Origin: Candidatus Poribacteria bacterium | GTDB taxonomy: Bacteria; Poribacteria; WGA-4E; GCA-2687025 | Assembly: GCA_018644665.1 (NCBI GenBank) | Contig: JABGQA010000115.1 | Location: 1-64,000 of the forward strand | Reading direction: 5' to 3' | Length of the DNA: 64,000 nucleotides | Part shown: piece by piece, positions 19,493 through 29,807 of the stretch | Layout: every line of letters starts with the position of its first letter | Numbering within the stretch: position 1 is the first letter of the stretch | Position numbers and translations under genes: made by a program | The notes under the pieces: model-generated | Databases searched by the model: none | The model's input: only the letters and a program-made list of their open reading frames with translations | Told to the model about the DNA's origin: nothing

Positions 19493-20425
19493 CTACTCGA
19501 CTTCCCTGCGGCTCCAGACGCCGCTGTTCTCGTGCCACGTGTAACGCGCCACGCCGTCTTCCTTGTGCACGTGCAACTCCGTCATGACGAGGCCTTCGTC
19601 CGCGTCCGCCATGAAGAAGTCGACGTCGTACATCTTCCCGTCGGTGGCCTTGAAGTCCGAGCAGGCGAAGTACACGCCGTCGCCCAGCGTCGCCAGGCGC
19701 TCTTCGTGGACCTTGTCGAGGTTCAGCGTGAGCTGCACGCCCGCCTTGTGGTCCTCGATGTGGAAGTGACCGCCCTGTGCCTCTGTGGCTGCGTCGATAT
19801 GCGCCTTGATGGCGACGGCTAGGGCCTCTTTGGTGAGCGGGCCGGCAGAGGCCTCCTCGTCGTCGTCCTCGACGTCGTCCCCATCCTCCGGGTATTCGTC
19901 GCAGTCCTCGTCGTCCGCGCCCTCGCCTTCATCGCCGGGATACGCGTCGTCGTCCTCGTGTTCGTCCCCCGGGTAGGCGTCGTCATCGTCGCCGTGCTTC
20001 GGGTGCTCCTTCTGGATGTGCGGGACGTCTAGCGCCTCCAGGAGCCGATGAGCGTACTCCCAGCCCACGTCGTTGGTCAGGATGGCGAGCTTCCGCGTGC
20101 CGTGATGGAACGCGATCCGCGAACCCTCGGGCAGAAACTCATCGATAACGCCCGCGATCTCTCCGTCGCCGTGCTCGAGCGCGACGACTTCGAGCCTCGC
20201 CCCAGCCAATACGCCGCCATGCATGCGGTGGGCGTCGGGATGCTCTGGCGCGTGCTCCTTCGGGTGCTCTTTGGGATGCTCCTTGGCCACAGGGGCCTGC
20301 TCTGCCTTCTCCTCGCCGGCAAACGCCGACGGCAGCACGATCAAGAGGGCCGATATGCCGGCGGCCAGCGCGACCGCGGCCAGCTTCGTACGTGTCATTC
20401 GCAACGTCCTTCTGTTTATCCACAT
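19493..20425 (-). CDS. Secreted His-rich/Asp-rich low-complexity protein (possible metal binding)
   Basis: Signal peptide; KEHPKEHPKEHAPEHPDAHRMHGG; DDDDAYPGDEHEDDDAYPGDEGEGADDEDCDEYPEDGDDVEDDDEE. Confidence 0.8.
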   Translation of the reverse strand: MWINRRTLRMTRTKLAAVALAAGISALLIVLPSAFAGEEKAEQAPVAKEHPKEHPKEHAPEHPDAHRMHGGVLAGARLEVVALEHGDGEIAGVIDEFLPEGSRIAFHHGTRKLAILTNDVGWEYAHRLLEALDVPHIQKEHPKHGDDDDAYPGDEHEDDDAYPGDEGEGADDEDCDEYPEDGDDVEDDDEEASAGPLTKEALAVAIKAHIDAATEAQGGHFHIEDHKAGVQLTLNLDKVHEERLATLGDGVYFACSDFKATDGKMYDVDFFMADADEGLVMTELHVHKEDGVARYTWHENSGVWSRREVE

Positions 20426-20500
20426 GCGCCAGGTTGGGCAACGCCGTCGATTATGCCATGCGCCCCATGGGCGTGCCAGCCAACTGCGACGGTGTCGATC

Positions 20501-21436
20501 CTATGCGAGGCATTCGCGCATCAGTGCGAGATATCGCGCGCACGTCGCGCGCATGTCGCCTTCGTGCTTGTCCTGTTCGAGAGACACGTACCCGCGGTAG
20601 CCGATGTCCCGCAACGTGTCCACGACTGCCGCGAAGTCCATCACCCCTTCGCCGACGTGCACGAAGCTCCGCATGAGCCCGTCGATGTCGCGCATGTGCA
20701 CGTTCATCAGTTGGGACTTCGTCTTGTGGACGGCCAGCGGCGGGTACTCGCGCTGGCTTAGCGTCCACCCCACGTCCATGTTGTACCCCAGATCGGGATC
20801 GCCGACGGCGTCCCACAGTCGCAGGAACGACGTGGCATCGGGGATCATCGTGTGCGTGTGGTGCTCGATGGTGAAGCGCATGCCGTACGACTTGGCGCAG
20901 TCGAGGCACGCCGTCGTCGCCTCGATGTACGCCGCCCACACCTCGTCCCAGTCGAATCCGTCCGCGATGCCGATGTGGAACTTCTCGTCCGCCGCAGCGT
21001 CGGGCAGGTCGTAGTACCGGGGCAGATAGTCCACGGGGCCGCGCATGGCGACCGGCCAGGGGGCGACGATGTTGATGATCGGCGCGTCGAACATCCGCCC
21101 GATGCGGCACCCCTCCTCGAAGTACCGCAGGCTTTCGGCCCGTTCGTCGCGATCCGCGCTCGCAAGACCCGCGACGACCGGCTGAAACAGCACGAACTGC
21201 GCCGCCTCCAGCCCGTGGCCGTCCAACTGGCGACGGAGCGTGTCTACCCGCGCGTCGGTCCAGTACCCGTTGACATCCTCGCGCGCCAGGAGTATCAGTT
21301 CGACGCCGTCGAATCCGAGTTCGCCGATGATGTCGATGGCCTCGGACGGGTCGGCTCCCGGCGAGAACGGGTGGAAACACCAGCTCAGGCATCCCACCTT
21401 GATGTCGGCGCGCGAGTCGACTTCGGGCGTGCTCAT
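20501..21436 (-). CDS. Sugar phosphate isomerase/epimerase (xylose isomerase-like TIM barrel)
   Basis: Start MSTPEVDSRADIKVG; ELGFDGVELI, MRFTIEHHTHTMI, MDVGWTLS, GYVSLEQDKHEGD. Confidence 0.9.
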   Translation of the reverse strand: MSTPEVDSRADIKVGCLSWCFHPFSPGADPSEAIDIIGELGFDGVELILLAREDVNGYWTDARVDTLRRQLDGHGLEAAQFVLFQPVVAGLASADRDERAESLRYFEEGCRIGRMFDAPIINIVAPWPVAMRGPVDYLPRYYDLPDAAADEKFHIGIADGFDWDEVWAAYIEATTACLDCAKSYGMRFTIEHHTHTMIPDATSFLRLWDAVGDPDLGYNMDVGWTLSQREYPPLAVHKTKSQLMNVHMRDIDGLMRSFVHVGEGVMDFAAVVDTLRDIGYRGYVSLEQDKHEGDMRATCARYLALMRECLA

Positions 21437-21491
21437 AGGGGGTCTCCGCATGTGCCGGTCACGAGAGGGTCGACGGTCGCCGCGTCAGGGT

Positions 21492-22676
21492 ATGCTACGA
21501 GACCGGCGCCAACAACGACATCTTCCGGCGCTGCTGATGGCGCTGACGCTTGCCGCCGCAACAGCCCAACAGCCCGTTGGCGATGGGGAGCCCGACATGT
21601 ACCAGAGCCCGGGCGTGGTCGAGAACCTGGCCGTCTTCTACACGGACGTCGCCGACCGCCTGGACTTCCCGCTTTCGTGGCTGTCCGGCCAGCGCGAGGA
21701 CTTCGGCGTGTGGCGCGAGGCGGCGCGGGCCCAGGCCCTCGACTGTCTGCTGGCAGCCCCGCCGACTGCCCCATACGACGCAGTCACGGTCGCGGAGGAG
21801 GATCGTGGCAGCTACGTCGCGCGGAAGCTCACTCTGAACATCACTGGGGACAGCCGCGTCCTCGCGTACATGCTCGTCCCGAAGGGGGCCGGCCCGTTTC
21901 CCGCCGTCCTCCTGCTGCACGACCACGGCGCCCGCTTCGACATCGGCAAGGAGAAGGTGATCCGTCCGTTTGGTGTCTCGGACGAACGTGCGGCCTCTGC
22001 GCAGGAGTGGGTGGGTGGTTCGTACGGCGGGCGGTGGATCGGGGACGAGTTGGCGAAGCGCGGCTACGTGTGCTTCTCCACGGATGCCGTCAACTGGGGC
22101 GACCGAGGCGGTGGCGGCTACGAAGGTCAGGCGATGATTGCCGCGAATCTCATGCACCTGGGCATGTCGTTCGCGGGCCTGATAGCGCACGAAGACATGC
22201 GCGCGGCCGAGTTCCTCGCCGGACGCCCTGAGGTGGACGCGAAGCGCGTCGGCGCGATGGGTCTAAGCATGGGCGCGTTCCGCACGTGGCAGGTGACCGC
22301 GCTATCGGACCACATCGCGGCGGGAGCCGCCATATGCTGGATGGCGACCGTTAAGGGACTCGTGACGCCGGGGAACAACCAGGTTCGCAGCCAGTCGGCG
22401 TTCTCGATGCTGCACCCCGACCTGTTCAACTACCTCGACTACCCGGATGTCGCGAGTATCGCCTGCCCCAAGCCCCTGCTGGTCTACAACGGCCTGCGCG
22501 ACGGGTTGTTTCCGGTACCGTCGGTTCAGGATGCGTACGCCAAGATGCGCGCGGTGTGGGAGTCGCAGGGCGCTGGGGATCGTCTCGTCACCAAGCTCTG
22601 GGACGTGCCGCACGAGTTCAACGAGACGATGCAGGAGGAAGCGTTCGCCTGGATCGCGGGCAGCCTCGACGACTGA
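21492..22676 (+). CDS. Alpha/beta hydrolase (dienelactone hydrolase/acetyl esterase-like)
   Basis: VGAMGLSMGAFRTW nucleophile elbow, LLLHDHGAR, C-terminal VPHEF. Confidence 0.88.
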   Translation: MLRDRRQQRHLPALLMALTLAAATAQQPVGDGEPDMYQSPGVVENLAVFYTDVADRLDFPLSWLSGQREDFGVWREAARAQALDCLLAAPPTAPYDAVTVAEEDRGSYVARKLTLNITGDSRVLAYMLVPKGAGPFPAVLLLHDHGARFDIGKEKVIRPFGVSDERAASAQEWVGGSYGGRWIGDELAKRGYVCFSTDAVNWGDRGGGGYEGQAMIAANLMHLGMSFAGLIAHEDMRAAEFLAGRPEVDAKRVGAMGLSMGAFRTWQVTALSDHIAAGAAICWMATVKGLVTPGNNQVRSQSAFSMLHPDLFNYLDYPDVASIACPKPLLVYNGLRDGLFPVPSVQDAYAKMRAVWESQGAGDRLVTKLWDVPHEFNETMQEEAFAWIAGSLDD

Positions 22677-22688
22677 CCCCGGGTGGCC

Positions 22689-24656
22689 CTACTTGAGGAC
22701 CGTAAGCCGCCGCCGCTGCCGCGCGGTGTCCGTGGCGAGTTCGACGAAGTACGCGCCGCCCGCCACCACTTCGCCCTGTCCGTTCCGCCCGTCCCAATAC
22801 GCGGCGTCGCGCGTGGTACGGTATGCGCCCGGCGTGAGCCTCCCGAGGTCCATGCGTCGCACCGCTCGCCCCCGGGCGTCGTATACCGTGACCGCGACCT
22901 GCCCAGCGGCGGCCAGATCGAACGGCATCCACGTCTCGGGGTTGAACGGGTTGGGGTAGTTGGGCAGTAGCCGCGTCTCGTGTGGCGTGCTGGCCTGCAG
23001 TAGCCCCTGCAGGACGTCCACGCCCCTGCGGAATGACCTCGTGTCATCGTCGGCCCTACGCGCCAGCCTCAGCCATCCCTCGACAAGATCCCTCTGCGCC
23101 GCCACGGGGAGGCGTGGCGCTGCCGCGAACCGTGCCGTCGTCTCCCCGAAGTGCGCCGCCACCGTGACGAGATCCACGATGGTGACGCGACCGTCGTCGT
23201 TGGCGTCTGCGGGGAGATCCTCGCCGGTTGCGCCGAACGCGGAGGCGACGGTCACGAGGTCGATGATGTCCACCCTACCGTCGTCGTTCACGTCCCAAGG
23301 TGCCGCCGCCGCTATCCCTACGGGCCCTATGCGGTATCGTCCTCTGTCGTCCCGGCCTTCCATCGCCAGGAAGAGCGGGGCCTCGCCGCTATCCGGGTTG
23401 CGGATGCTGAGCGTGAGTGTGTATTCGCCTGATGCCAGAACCACCGCGTCCGGCAGCCGAACGACTGTCGCAAGCGCGTGTGCCCCCGGCGTCCAGTTCC
23501 GGGGATCCCACGTCGGCGCATCCGGGGCGACCTCGAAGACGGTCTCTCCCGCGTCGTCCACGAGGCCGACGACGACCTCCCACGGGTGGTAGAACGGCGC
23601 GCTGCCCTCGTTCACGACCACCGCCGAGACCGCCAGTTCCTCCCCGGCCGCGACCGGTGACGTGTACTGCACGGTCGCTACGCGGAACCGATATCCGAGG
23701 CTTTTGTGCAGCGACCTCGCCTTGGTGAGGAGTTCGCCCTCCGCCCGGAGCAGTACCGCGCCAGCAGGGCCGACAAAGCTCCAGTGCGTCGCCTGGACGA
23801 ATGCGAGCGTCTCGTCGAAGCGCTTCGCCATCGAGTCGAGTACACCGCCCGTGCCGCCGCAGAACTCGCCACCGATGATCGCCTGCTTGTACTGCTCAGG
23901 GATGATCTGTGTTGAGACTCGGTCCAGCGACTCGGTGTACCAGTCGTTCGCGTCGAGCGGCCCGAGGCAGTCGTTCCGAATCCCGTGGCCGCGCTCCGCC
24001 ATGTAGGCCGTCGCGAAGTCGTCGTCGAACGGGATCACGAGCCGCGTGTCTGGGAACGCCCGCAGGTACGCGTCTAGGATGCGTTGCTTGGTCGCTTCGG
24101 AGCCCGCCAGGTGGGGATTCCGGTAGACGTGCCACTCGCCCCAGATTCCGTACGTTCCGACGTCCACCCACGCGACGCGCGGATCGCCGTTGTACCGCTC
24201 CCCGAGTGCCGCTAGGACCCTGTCGTGCTCCTCCAGGAACGTGGCATCGTCCCAGTCCGGGGCCTTCCCGGTCCCGCCATCGATCTCGTAGTCCCGCAGC
24301 GTGACGCCTTGATCGACGAGCCACGACGGCACGTCGACTGCGTCTCCCGACCACGGGTCGGCGATCTTGAATCGGAACCCTACGCGCCGGCCGATTGCCA
24401 GGTGCGGCGCCCAGTCGTCCTCGAGCGCGTCCCAGTCGAACGCTCCGGGCGCGCCCGGCTCCAGGCGGCGCCACGTGACGTCGTCGTAGAAGAGGGACTG
24501 TGGAACCGCCGGGTTCGGGTAGAACGTGTCAGCGTACGGCGCGATGCCCTTGTACGGATTGGGGAGGGGGTCGGCGAGGGGGACCCTAGTAACGTCTCGC
24601 GCCACGGCGGCGTAGGCGAGTAGGAGGCATGCGATGGCGGCGACGCACGTTGGCAT
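22689..24656 (-). CDS. DUF4832-like secreted glycoside-hydrolase-like protein with two dockerin-type repeats and a FlgD-like sorting domain
   Basis: Signal peptide MPTCVAAIACLLLAYAAVA; DVNDDGRVDIIDLVTVASAFG and DANDDGRVTIVDLVTVAAHFGE; C-terminal LLPNYPNPFNPETWMPFDLAAAGQVAVTVYDARGR. Confidence 0.88.
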   Translation of the reverse strand: MPTCVAAIACLLLAYAAVARDVTRVPLADPLPNPYKGIAPYADTFYPNPAVPQSLFYDDVTWRRLEPGAPGAFDWDALEDDWAPHLAIGRRVGFRFKIADPWSGDAVDVPSWLVDQGVTLRDYEIDGGTGKAPDWDDATFLEEHDRVLAALGERYNGDPRVAWVDVGTYGIWGEWHVYRNPHLAGSEATKQRILDAYLRAFPDTRLVIPFDDDFATAYMAERGHGIRNDCLGPLDANDWYTESLDRVSTQIIPEQYKQAIIGGEFCGGTGGVLDSMAKRFDETLAFVQATHWSFVGPAGAVLLRAEGELLTKARSLHKSLGYRFRVATVQYTSPVAAGEELAVSAVVVNEGSAPFYHPWEVVVGLVDDAGETVFEVAPDAPTWDPRNWTPGAHALATVVRLPDAVVLASGEYTLTLSIRNPDSGEAPLFLAMEGRDDRGRYRIGPVGIAAAAPWDVNDDGRVDIIDLVTVASAFGATGEDLPADANDDGRVTIVDLVTVAAHFGETTARFAAAPRLPVAAQRDLVEGWLRLARRADDDTRSFRRGVDVLQGLLQASTPHETRLLPNYPNPFNPETWMPFDLAAAGQVAVTVYDARGRAVRRMDLGRLTPGAYRTTRDAAYWDGRNGQGEVVAGGAYFVELATDTARQRRRLTVLK

Positions 24657-24876
24657 TGAGTTGCGCTTCCGCACGCGGGCGTGCCGTGGTCCACGACTCC
24701 GATCGCGGTCGGCTGTGATTGTACAGCATGATCGAACAGCGAAGATCCAGGACGCGCAGCGCGTCTCGGACAATGCCGCCACGGTGCGTCGGAGGATGGC
24801 GCGCGGCCCGGACCCCGCCACACGCCGCGCTTGCGGGGACCGGTACGCGCTTCGGCGCTCGCAGAAGGGAGCTTCG

Positions 24877-25773
24877 ATGTCCCCAACGAACCTGATCGGC
24901 GAGGAGGGGTACGGCCGCGTCGTGACGGGCCGGCACGGGCACTTCCTGTACAACGCCCACGACATCTACGTCGGGCGCTCGATCGCCGTCTATGGGGAGT
25001 ACAGCGAGGCAGAGGTAGACCTCTTCTCACAGATATGCGCCCCCGGCGACGCCGTTGTCGAAGCGGGCGCCAATATCGGCGCACACACCGTGCCCCTCGC
25101 CCGCATGGTGGGGCGTTCGGGAGCTGTATGCGCGTTCGAGCCGCAGCGCCTCGTCTTCCAGAACCTTTGCGCGAACGTGGCGCTGAATTCGCTGGAGAAC
25201 GTGAGGTGCTACGAGCTGGCGCTCGCGGCGGAAGGCGGGTATGCGCACCTGCCACCCGTGCGCTATGACGCCGAAGGGAATTTCGGAGGGGTCGCGCTCA
25301 GCGAGACGCCAACGCAGAACGGCGAGGTCGCGTCCAAAGTCACCTTCGACGAGTTCCTGCATCTCCCCAAGCTGAGGCTGCTGAAGGTGGATGTCGAGGG
25401 CATGGAGGCGGATGTGCTGCGGGGGGCGGCACAGACGATCGAGCGCACGCGACCGCTCATCTACGTGGAGAACCACGATCCCGTTACCTCCGAGACGCTC
25501 GTCACGCTCATCCTGGACATGGGGTACCGGCCGTATTGGCACGTCGTCCGTCTATACAACCAGAGCAACCACGCGGGCGTGACCGATAACCTGTTCCCGG
25601 CGATCAGTTCATTCAACGTCTTTGCCGTCCCGACCGAGTTGGACGCGCGCGCCACCGGGTTCACGCCCATCTCCGACCCGGCGGATCACCCGTTGCGCGA
25701 GGGCTCGCGGTTGCGCAACCTGCACAGTAGCGTGTACCACTTCTCGCAGGAGAGTCGTACAGACGCCGACTGA
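24877..25773 (+). CDS. FkbM family methyltransferase
   Basis: VVEAGANIGAHTVPLARMVG, CAFEPQRLVFQNLCANVALN, LLKVDVEGMEADVLRGA. Confidence 0.93.
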   Translation: MSPTNLIGEEGYGRVVTGRHGHFLYNAHDIYVGRSIAVYGEYSEAEVDLFSQICAPGDAVVEAGANIGAHTVPLARMVGRSGAVCAFEPQRLVFQNLCANVALNSLENVRCYELALAAEGGYAHLPPVRYDAEGNFGGVALSETPTQNGEVASKVTFDEFLHLPKLRLLKVDVEGMEADVLRGAAQTIERTRPLIYVENHDPVTSETLVTLILDMGYRPYWHVVRLYNQSNHAGVTDNLFPAISSFNVFAVPTELDARATGFTPISDPADHPLREGSRLRNLHSSVYHFSQESRTDAD

Positions 25774-25802
25774 CCGGCGCACGGCGCGCCGCGGAGGCAG
25801 AC

Positions 25803-26582
25803 ATGAGTGATGGAACTCGCGCGCGCGTCCTTGGTCTTGCCACGCGCGGCGAACTGACGATACAGCAGGTGGACTACCTGCTCGGGTGCGTCGACGAGAT
25901 ATCCGCTGCCGACGCGGATCTTCTGATCCGGGCGTTCCTGGCTGAGAACACTCAAGGCGCCAGCGAGTCGTCTACCGATCGGGATCGCGATCCCGGCCCT
26001 GATCCGAAGCGTGAGCGGAAGCCCGAGAGCATCGGCGAGCGCGTCCGGGGGTTCACGGACCGACTGAGGGGGATGTCCGCCGAAGATCTCAAGCAGACGC
26101 TGAACGAGGAATACCTGGGCATCGATCGGAACCCTCGATACACGGCGGACGAGAAGGTCCGACGCGTCATCAACGTCACCGCCGTCGCCTGCGCAGGCGT
26201 GACGATACAGCCGATCCCGTTGGTGGACTTCCTGCTGTTCACGCCGCTTCAGTGCATTATGGCGTCGAAGATCTCGACCATCCGTGGCGTCCGCGTCGCA
26301 GGCCAGGACGCCACGATGGAGTCGCTCAAGACGGCCATGGGCGCCGTCGGACTCAGCATCCTCTCGCAATCCGCAGCGGCAAGCCTGCTCAAGGCCGCGG
26401 CGCCCGGCGTCGGCGGGCTCGTGTCAGGTCCCCTGATGTACGGCCTGACGTACGGCGTCGGTCGCGTGATGGACCTGTACTTCACAGACCGCGCTGCCGG
26501 CCGTACGACCACGGACGCCGACCTGCGGGAGGCGTTCCGCCGAGGTCGTGACGAAGGCGAACGCGCCAAACCCAGCGAGTAG
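25803..26582 (+). CDS. DUF697-like protein
   Basis: VACAGVTIQPIPLVDFLLFTPLQCIMASKISTIRGV and Gly/Ala-rich hydrophobic segment. Confidence 0.7.
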   Translation: MSDGTRARVLGLATRGELTIQQVDYLLGCVDEISAADADLLIRAFLAENTQGASESSTDRDRDPGPDPKRERKPESIGERVRGFTDRLRGMSAEDLKQTLNEEYLGIDRNPRYTADEKVRRVINVTAVACAGVTIQPIPLVDFLLFTPLQCIMASKISTIRGVRVAGQDATMESLKTAMGAVGLSILSQSAAASLLKAAAPGVGGLVSGPLMYGLTYGVGRVMDLYFTDRAAGRTTTDADLREAFRRGRDEGERAKPSE

Positions 26583-26642
26583 GCCATCGGTCGGGCGAGG
26601 GATCAGGCTCGCGTCGGCGCCGTGTCCAACGCCGCGCGCAAG

Positions 26643-28295
26643 CTAGGGTATGACCGGAAGCACGATGCGCGACGCACACGCGCCGCCGTGCCAGACTGTC
26701 TGCTCCGCGACAACCACATGATCCTCGAAGCCAATGTCCCCGCCGACGTTCGTGTTGCGGTCGATGAGTGGGAAGTTGCTGCTCGTGATGTGCAGACGGA
26801 TGCGATGTCCACGCAGGAATACGTTGCTCGTGGGCTGCATCTCGATGACGTATTCGTAGACCTGCCCCGGCTCGATGAGGCTGGGCTCCTCCCAAATCGA
26901 CGCGCGGAATCGCGCTCGGACGAGCCCTTCGGTCAGGTTGTACGCCGTGCCGTCGGGGTAGACGTCGATCAGCCGCGCGATGAAGTCCGTGTCGCGCGCC
27001 GTGGACGCGGCATACAGGCGGACGACCACCGGCCCGGTCACTTCGGTGTCCTCGCGCAACGGCGGGGTGGAATACACCAAGACATCACCGCGATCCTCGT
27101 TCGGGCGCTGGTCGACGGAGCCGACGCGCAGTACGCCCATGATATCCGGCGACGAGTGGTTGCCGCCGAGTGTGGGCGTTGGGTCGTCGGGATCGTACGT
27201 GTATGTCACAGACCACGGCTCGTTTGGGGCCTGCGTGGATAGGCTGCCGGAACCGTCGCCCTCTGGGGCCAGGTAGTAGTCCGTGTAGCGCGTCCGGGCG
27301 AGCGGCCACTCCGCCTCGTGGCGCCATTCGTTGACGCCCATCACGAACAGGCGCACTGGGGGTCCGTCGTCGAAACCCGTGTCGATCCCCCGCACGACGT
27401 GATCGAGCCACCGAATCGCCAGGCCGACCTCGTCCTTGCCGGCGTCTGGGCCGAAGTCGCGGTCTCCGACGACGCGGTTCAGGTGGTCCGACGGGTTGAT
27501 GACCACGCGCACCTCATCGGTCGCGCCGACCGCGCGTAGGGCCCCATAGCTCTTCAGCGTCGCGCCCGGGTAGTTGTCGTACCAGCCGCACATGAGATAG
27601 GTGGGGATGCGGATCCGGTCGTACCGATCGCCGATGCTGATCGCCCGCCAATACTCGTCGTAGGTGGAGTGCGAGACGTACTCCCGCCACATGCGGTTCC
27701 CGGGCGTGCCGGCGACGGTGTCCAGGTCGATGAGCGGCAGGTGGCGATACCAGTTGTGCCAGCCGAACGCCTCGACCTTGTCCTGCCCGCCGTCGTCGTA
27801 GATGCGTCGTGCGGTGTGGGCAAGCTGTATGGCCCCGTGATCACGGTACCCGCGTTCCCAGAAGTCGGCGTTCACGTTCTGCGGGACGATGACCCGGAGA
27901 TTCGGGTGCTGCTCCGGCGCGACGAGCCACTGCGTCGCCGCCCAGTACGACTTGCCGTACATCGCGATGTCGCCGTTGCACCACGGCTGCGCCGCGATCC
28001 ACGTGAGGGCGTCGTAGCCATCCCTGGCGTCGTCGAAGAAGCGGTTCATGACGCCGTCGGACTGCGCGTGACCGCGTGTGGACTGACCGACGTAGACGTA
28101 ACCCGCGTCGGTGAACCGCTCGTGGTCCCGACCGAAGCCGGGCCAATAGGCTCGCGTGAATACGACAGGATAGGACCCGTCGCCCGGCTTCCAGACCTTC
28201 GTGTGTAGGCGCACGCCGTCCGGCATCGGCATCATGACCTCGTCCGGGTCGGACGCCGAGAAGATGGCGCAGGCGATTGCGGCCAGGCAGAGCAT
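26643..28295 (-). CDS. CocE/NonD family hydrolase
   Basis: MPMPDGVRLHTKVWKP, QSTRGHAQSDG, AMYGKSYWA, C-terminal jelly-roll-like LRLHITSSNFPLIDRN. Confidence 0.92.
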   Translation of the reverse strand: MLCLAAIACAIFSASDPDEVMMPMPDGVRLHTKVWKPGDGSYPVVFTRAYWPGFGRDHERFTDAGYVYVGQSTRGHAQSDGVMNRFFDDARDGYDALTWIAAQPWCNGDIAMYGKSYWAATQWLVAPEQHPNLRVIVPQNVNADFWERGYRDHGAIQLAHTARRIYDDGGQDKVEAFGWHNWYRHLPLIDLDTVAGTPGNRMWREYVSHSTYDEYWRAISIGDRYDRIRIPTYLMCGWYDNYPGATLKSYGALRAVGATDEVRVVINPSDHLNRVVGDRDFGPDAGKDEVGLAIRWLDHVVRGIDTGFDDGPPVRLFVMGVNEWRHEAEWPLARTRYTDYYLAPEGDGSGSLSTQAPNEPWSVTYTYDPDDPTPTLGGNHSSPDIMGVLRVGSVDQRPNEDRGDVLVYSTPPLREDTEVTGPVVVRLYAASTARDTDFIARLIDVYPDGTAYNLTEGLVRARFRASIWEEPSLIEPGQVYEYVIEMQPTSNVFLRGHRIRLHITSSNFPLIDRNTNVGGDIGFEDHVVVAEQTVWHGGACASRIVLPVIP

Positions 28296-28471
28296 ACGTA
28301 GCCTCCACCGGCATTGTCCCCACGCGTGCGCCGTCGAGCAAGGCTACTGCCCGCAGGCGCGCCGCACGCGCGTCGCGACAACCGCGGCCGCCACCGGCGC
28401 TTTCGGCGGCTCCGGCCATGGCGTAGAATGGCCGCGAGGTGGCGTGTACCCGGCGGCAGATGGAGAGCGTG

Positions 28472-29695
28472 ATGACGCGAACGGCCGAGGCGGTCATAGT
28501 CGGGGGCGGGATCTGGGGCCTGAGCGCCGCGTACCATCTTGCGGATATGGGCATCTCAGACGTGTGCGTGCTCGAGCGCAACCCGATCGTCGCCGATGAG
28601 ACGACGTCGCAGGCGGCGGGGCTCGTCGGGCAGATCCGGTCGTCGGCGCTCATGGTGCGCGCGATCCAATACTCGCTGGAGTTGCTGACGCGCTTCCAAG
28701 ACGACATGGGTCGTGACATGGGGCTGCGACGCAACGGCAGCCTGTTCGTCGCGCTTACGCCGGAGCGGCAGGCGGCGTATGAGCGCAAAGCCGCGAGCGT
28801 CCGCGATGAAGGCATCACAACCGAGTTCCCGTCGGCCGCGGACATGCGCGCGATGGCTCCCGACATGGACACATCGGAGATCGTAGGCGGCCTGTACGTG
28901 AACGGGGACGGCTACCTCGACCCGCGAAAGTGCGCGCAGGCTTACGGCGCGGCGGCCGAGGAGCTGGGCGTCACGATCGAGACGGGCGCGACCGTCACGG
29001 GGTTCCGCTTCGAGGGCCGCAAGCTGACGGGCGTCGAGACGATGACAGGCGTTGTATCTACGGACACGGCCATCATCACCGCTGGACCGTGGGGCGGGAT
29101 GCTCGCCGCGCATGCTCGCCACACGGCTGCGATGCGGCCGCTCAGGCACCAACGCGCCGAAACCGTCCCGGTGGACACGGCCACGGACCACATGCCGGTC
29201 GTGCGCGTGACGGACGTGAGTTGCTATGTACGGCCGTGGGAAGGCGGCTACACGTACGGGTTCTTCGAGCCGGAGCCGGTGGACGCGGAGATCGAAGCCA
29301 AGCCACCCGACTACGCGACATCCGACATCGAACCGCCCGTCGCGGTGATGGCCGAGGCGCGTCGTCGCCTCGCGCCGGTCTTCCCGACGCTGGAGTACTT
29401 GGGAGTCGCGCAGTACCGCCGGGGCATGACGTCCTTTGCGCCGGACGGCGGTTATATCGTCGGTCCTGTTCCGGGGATCGAGGGGCTGTACATGGCCACC
29501 GCGTGCGCTGCGCTCGGGATCGCCGGTTCCGCTGCCGTCGGACGATGGCTCGCGAACTGGGTGGTCGACGGCGACCCCGGCGACGATCTGTCGGCGTTCT
29601 CTCCCGACCGGTTCGGCGACCGCGTGGCTGATGGCGAGTGGCTGCGCGCCGCTTCGTCCGAATACTACGGCAGCTACTACGCCATCCGCGACTGA
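28472..29695 (+). CDS. FAD-dependent oxidoreductase (sarcosine/dimethylglycine dehydrogenase-like)
   Basis: AVIVGGGIWGLSAAYHLADMG, CVLERN; C-terminal RYRRGMTSFAPDGGYIVGPVPG-type FAD region. Confidence 0.92.
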   Translation: MTRTAEAVIVGGGIWGLSAAYHLADMGISDVCVLERNPIVADETTSQAAGLVGQIRSSALMVRAIQYSLELLTRFQDDMGRDMGLRRNGSLFVALTPERQAAYERKAASVRDEGITTEFPSAADMRAMAPDMDTSEIVGGLYVNGDGYLDPRKCAQAYGAAAEELGVTIETGATVTGFRFEGRKLTGVETMTGVVSTDTAIITAGPWGGMLAAHARHTAAMRPLRHQRAETVPVDTATDHMPVVRVTDVSCYVRPWEGGYTYGFFEPEPVDAEIEAKPPDYATSDIEPPVAVMAEARRRLAPVFPTLEYLGVAQYRRGMTSFAPDGGYIVGPVPGIEGLYMATACAALGIAGSAAVGRWLANWVVDGDPGDDLSAFSPDRFGDRVADGEWLRAASSEYYGSYYAIRD

Positions 29696-29807
29696 CCCGC
29701 CGCCGCTCTTGGCGTCGATCTACCACGCTATCTGGCGCGACTCGACGCCTGCGGGCATCTGGTCCGACATGATCGCGATGGGACGTCGCGTGGTCGCCTG
29801 ACCGGGC

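Noticed and set aside
20852-22231. 459-aa plus-strand ORF
   Set aside because: Out-of-frame shadow over the isomerase (minus) and alpha/beta hydrolase (plus, correct frame 21492-22676)
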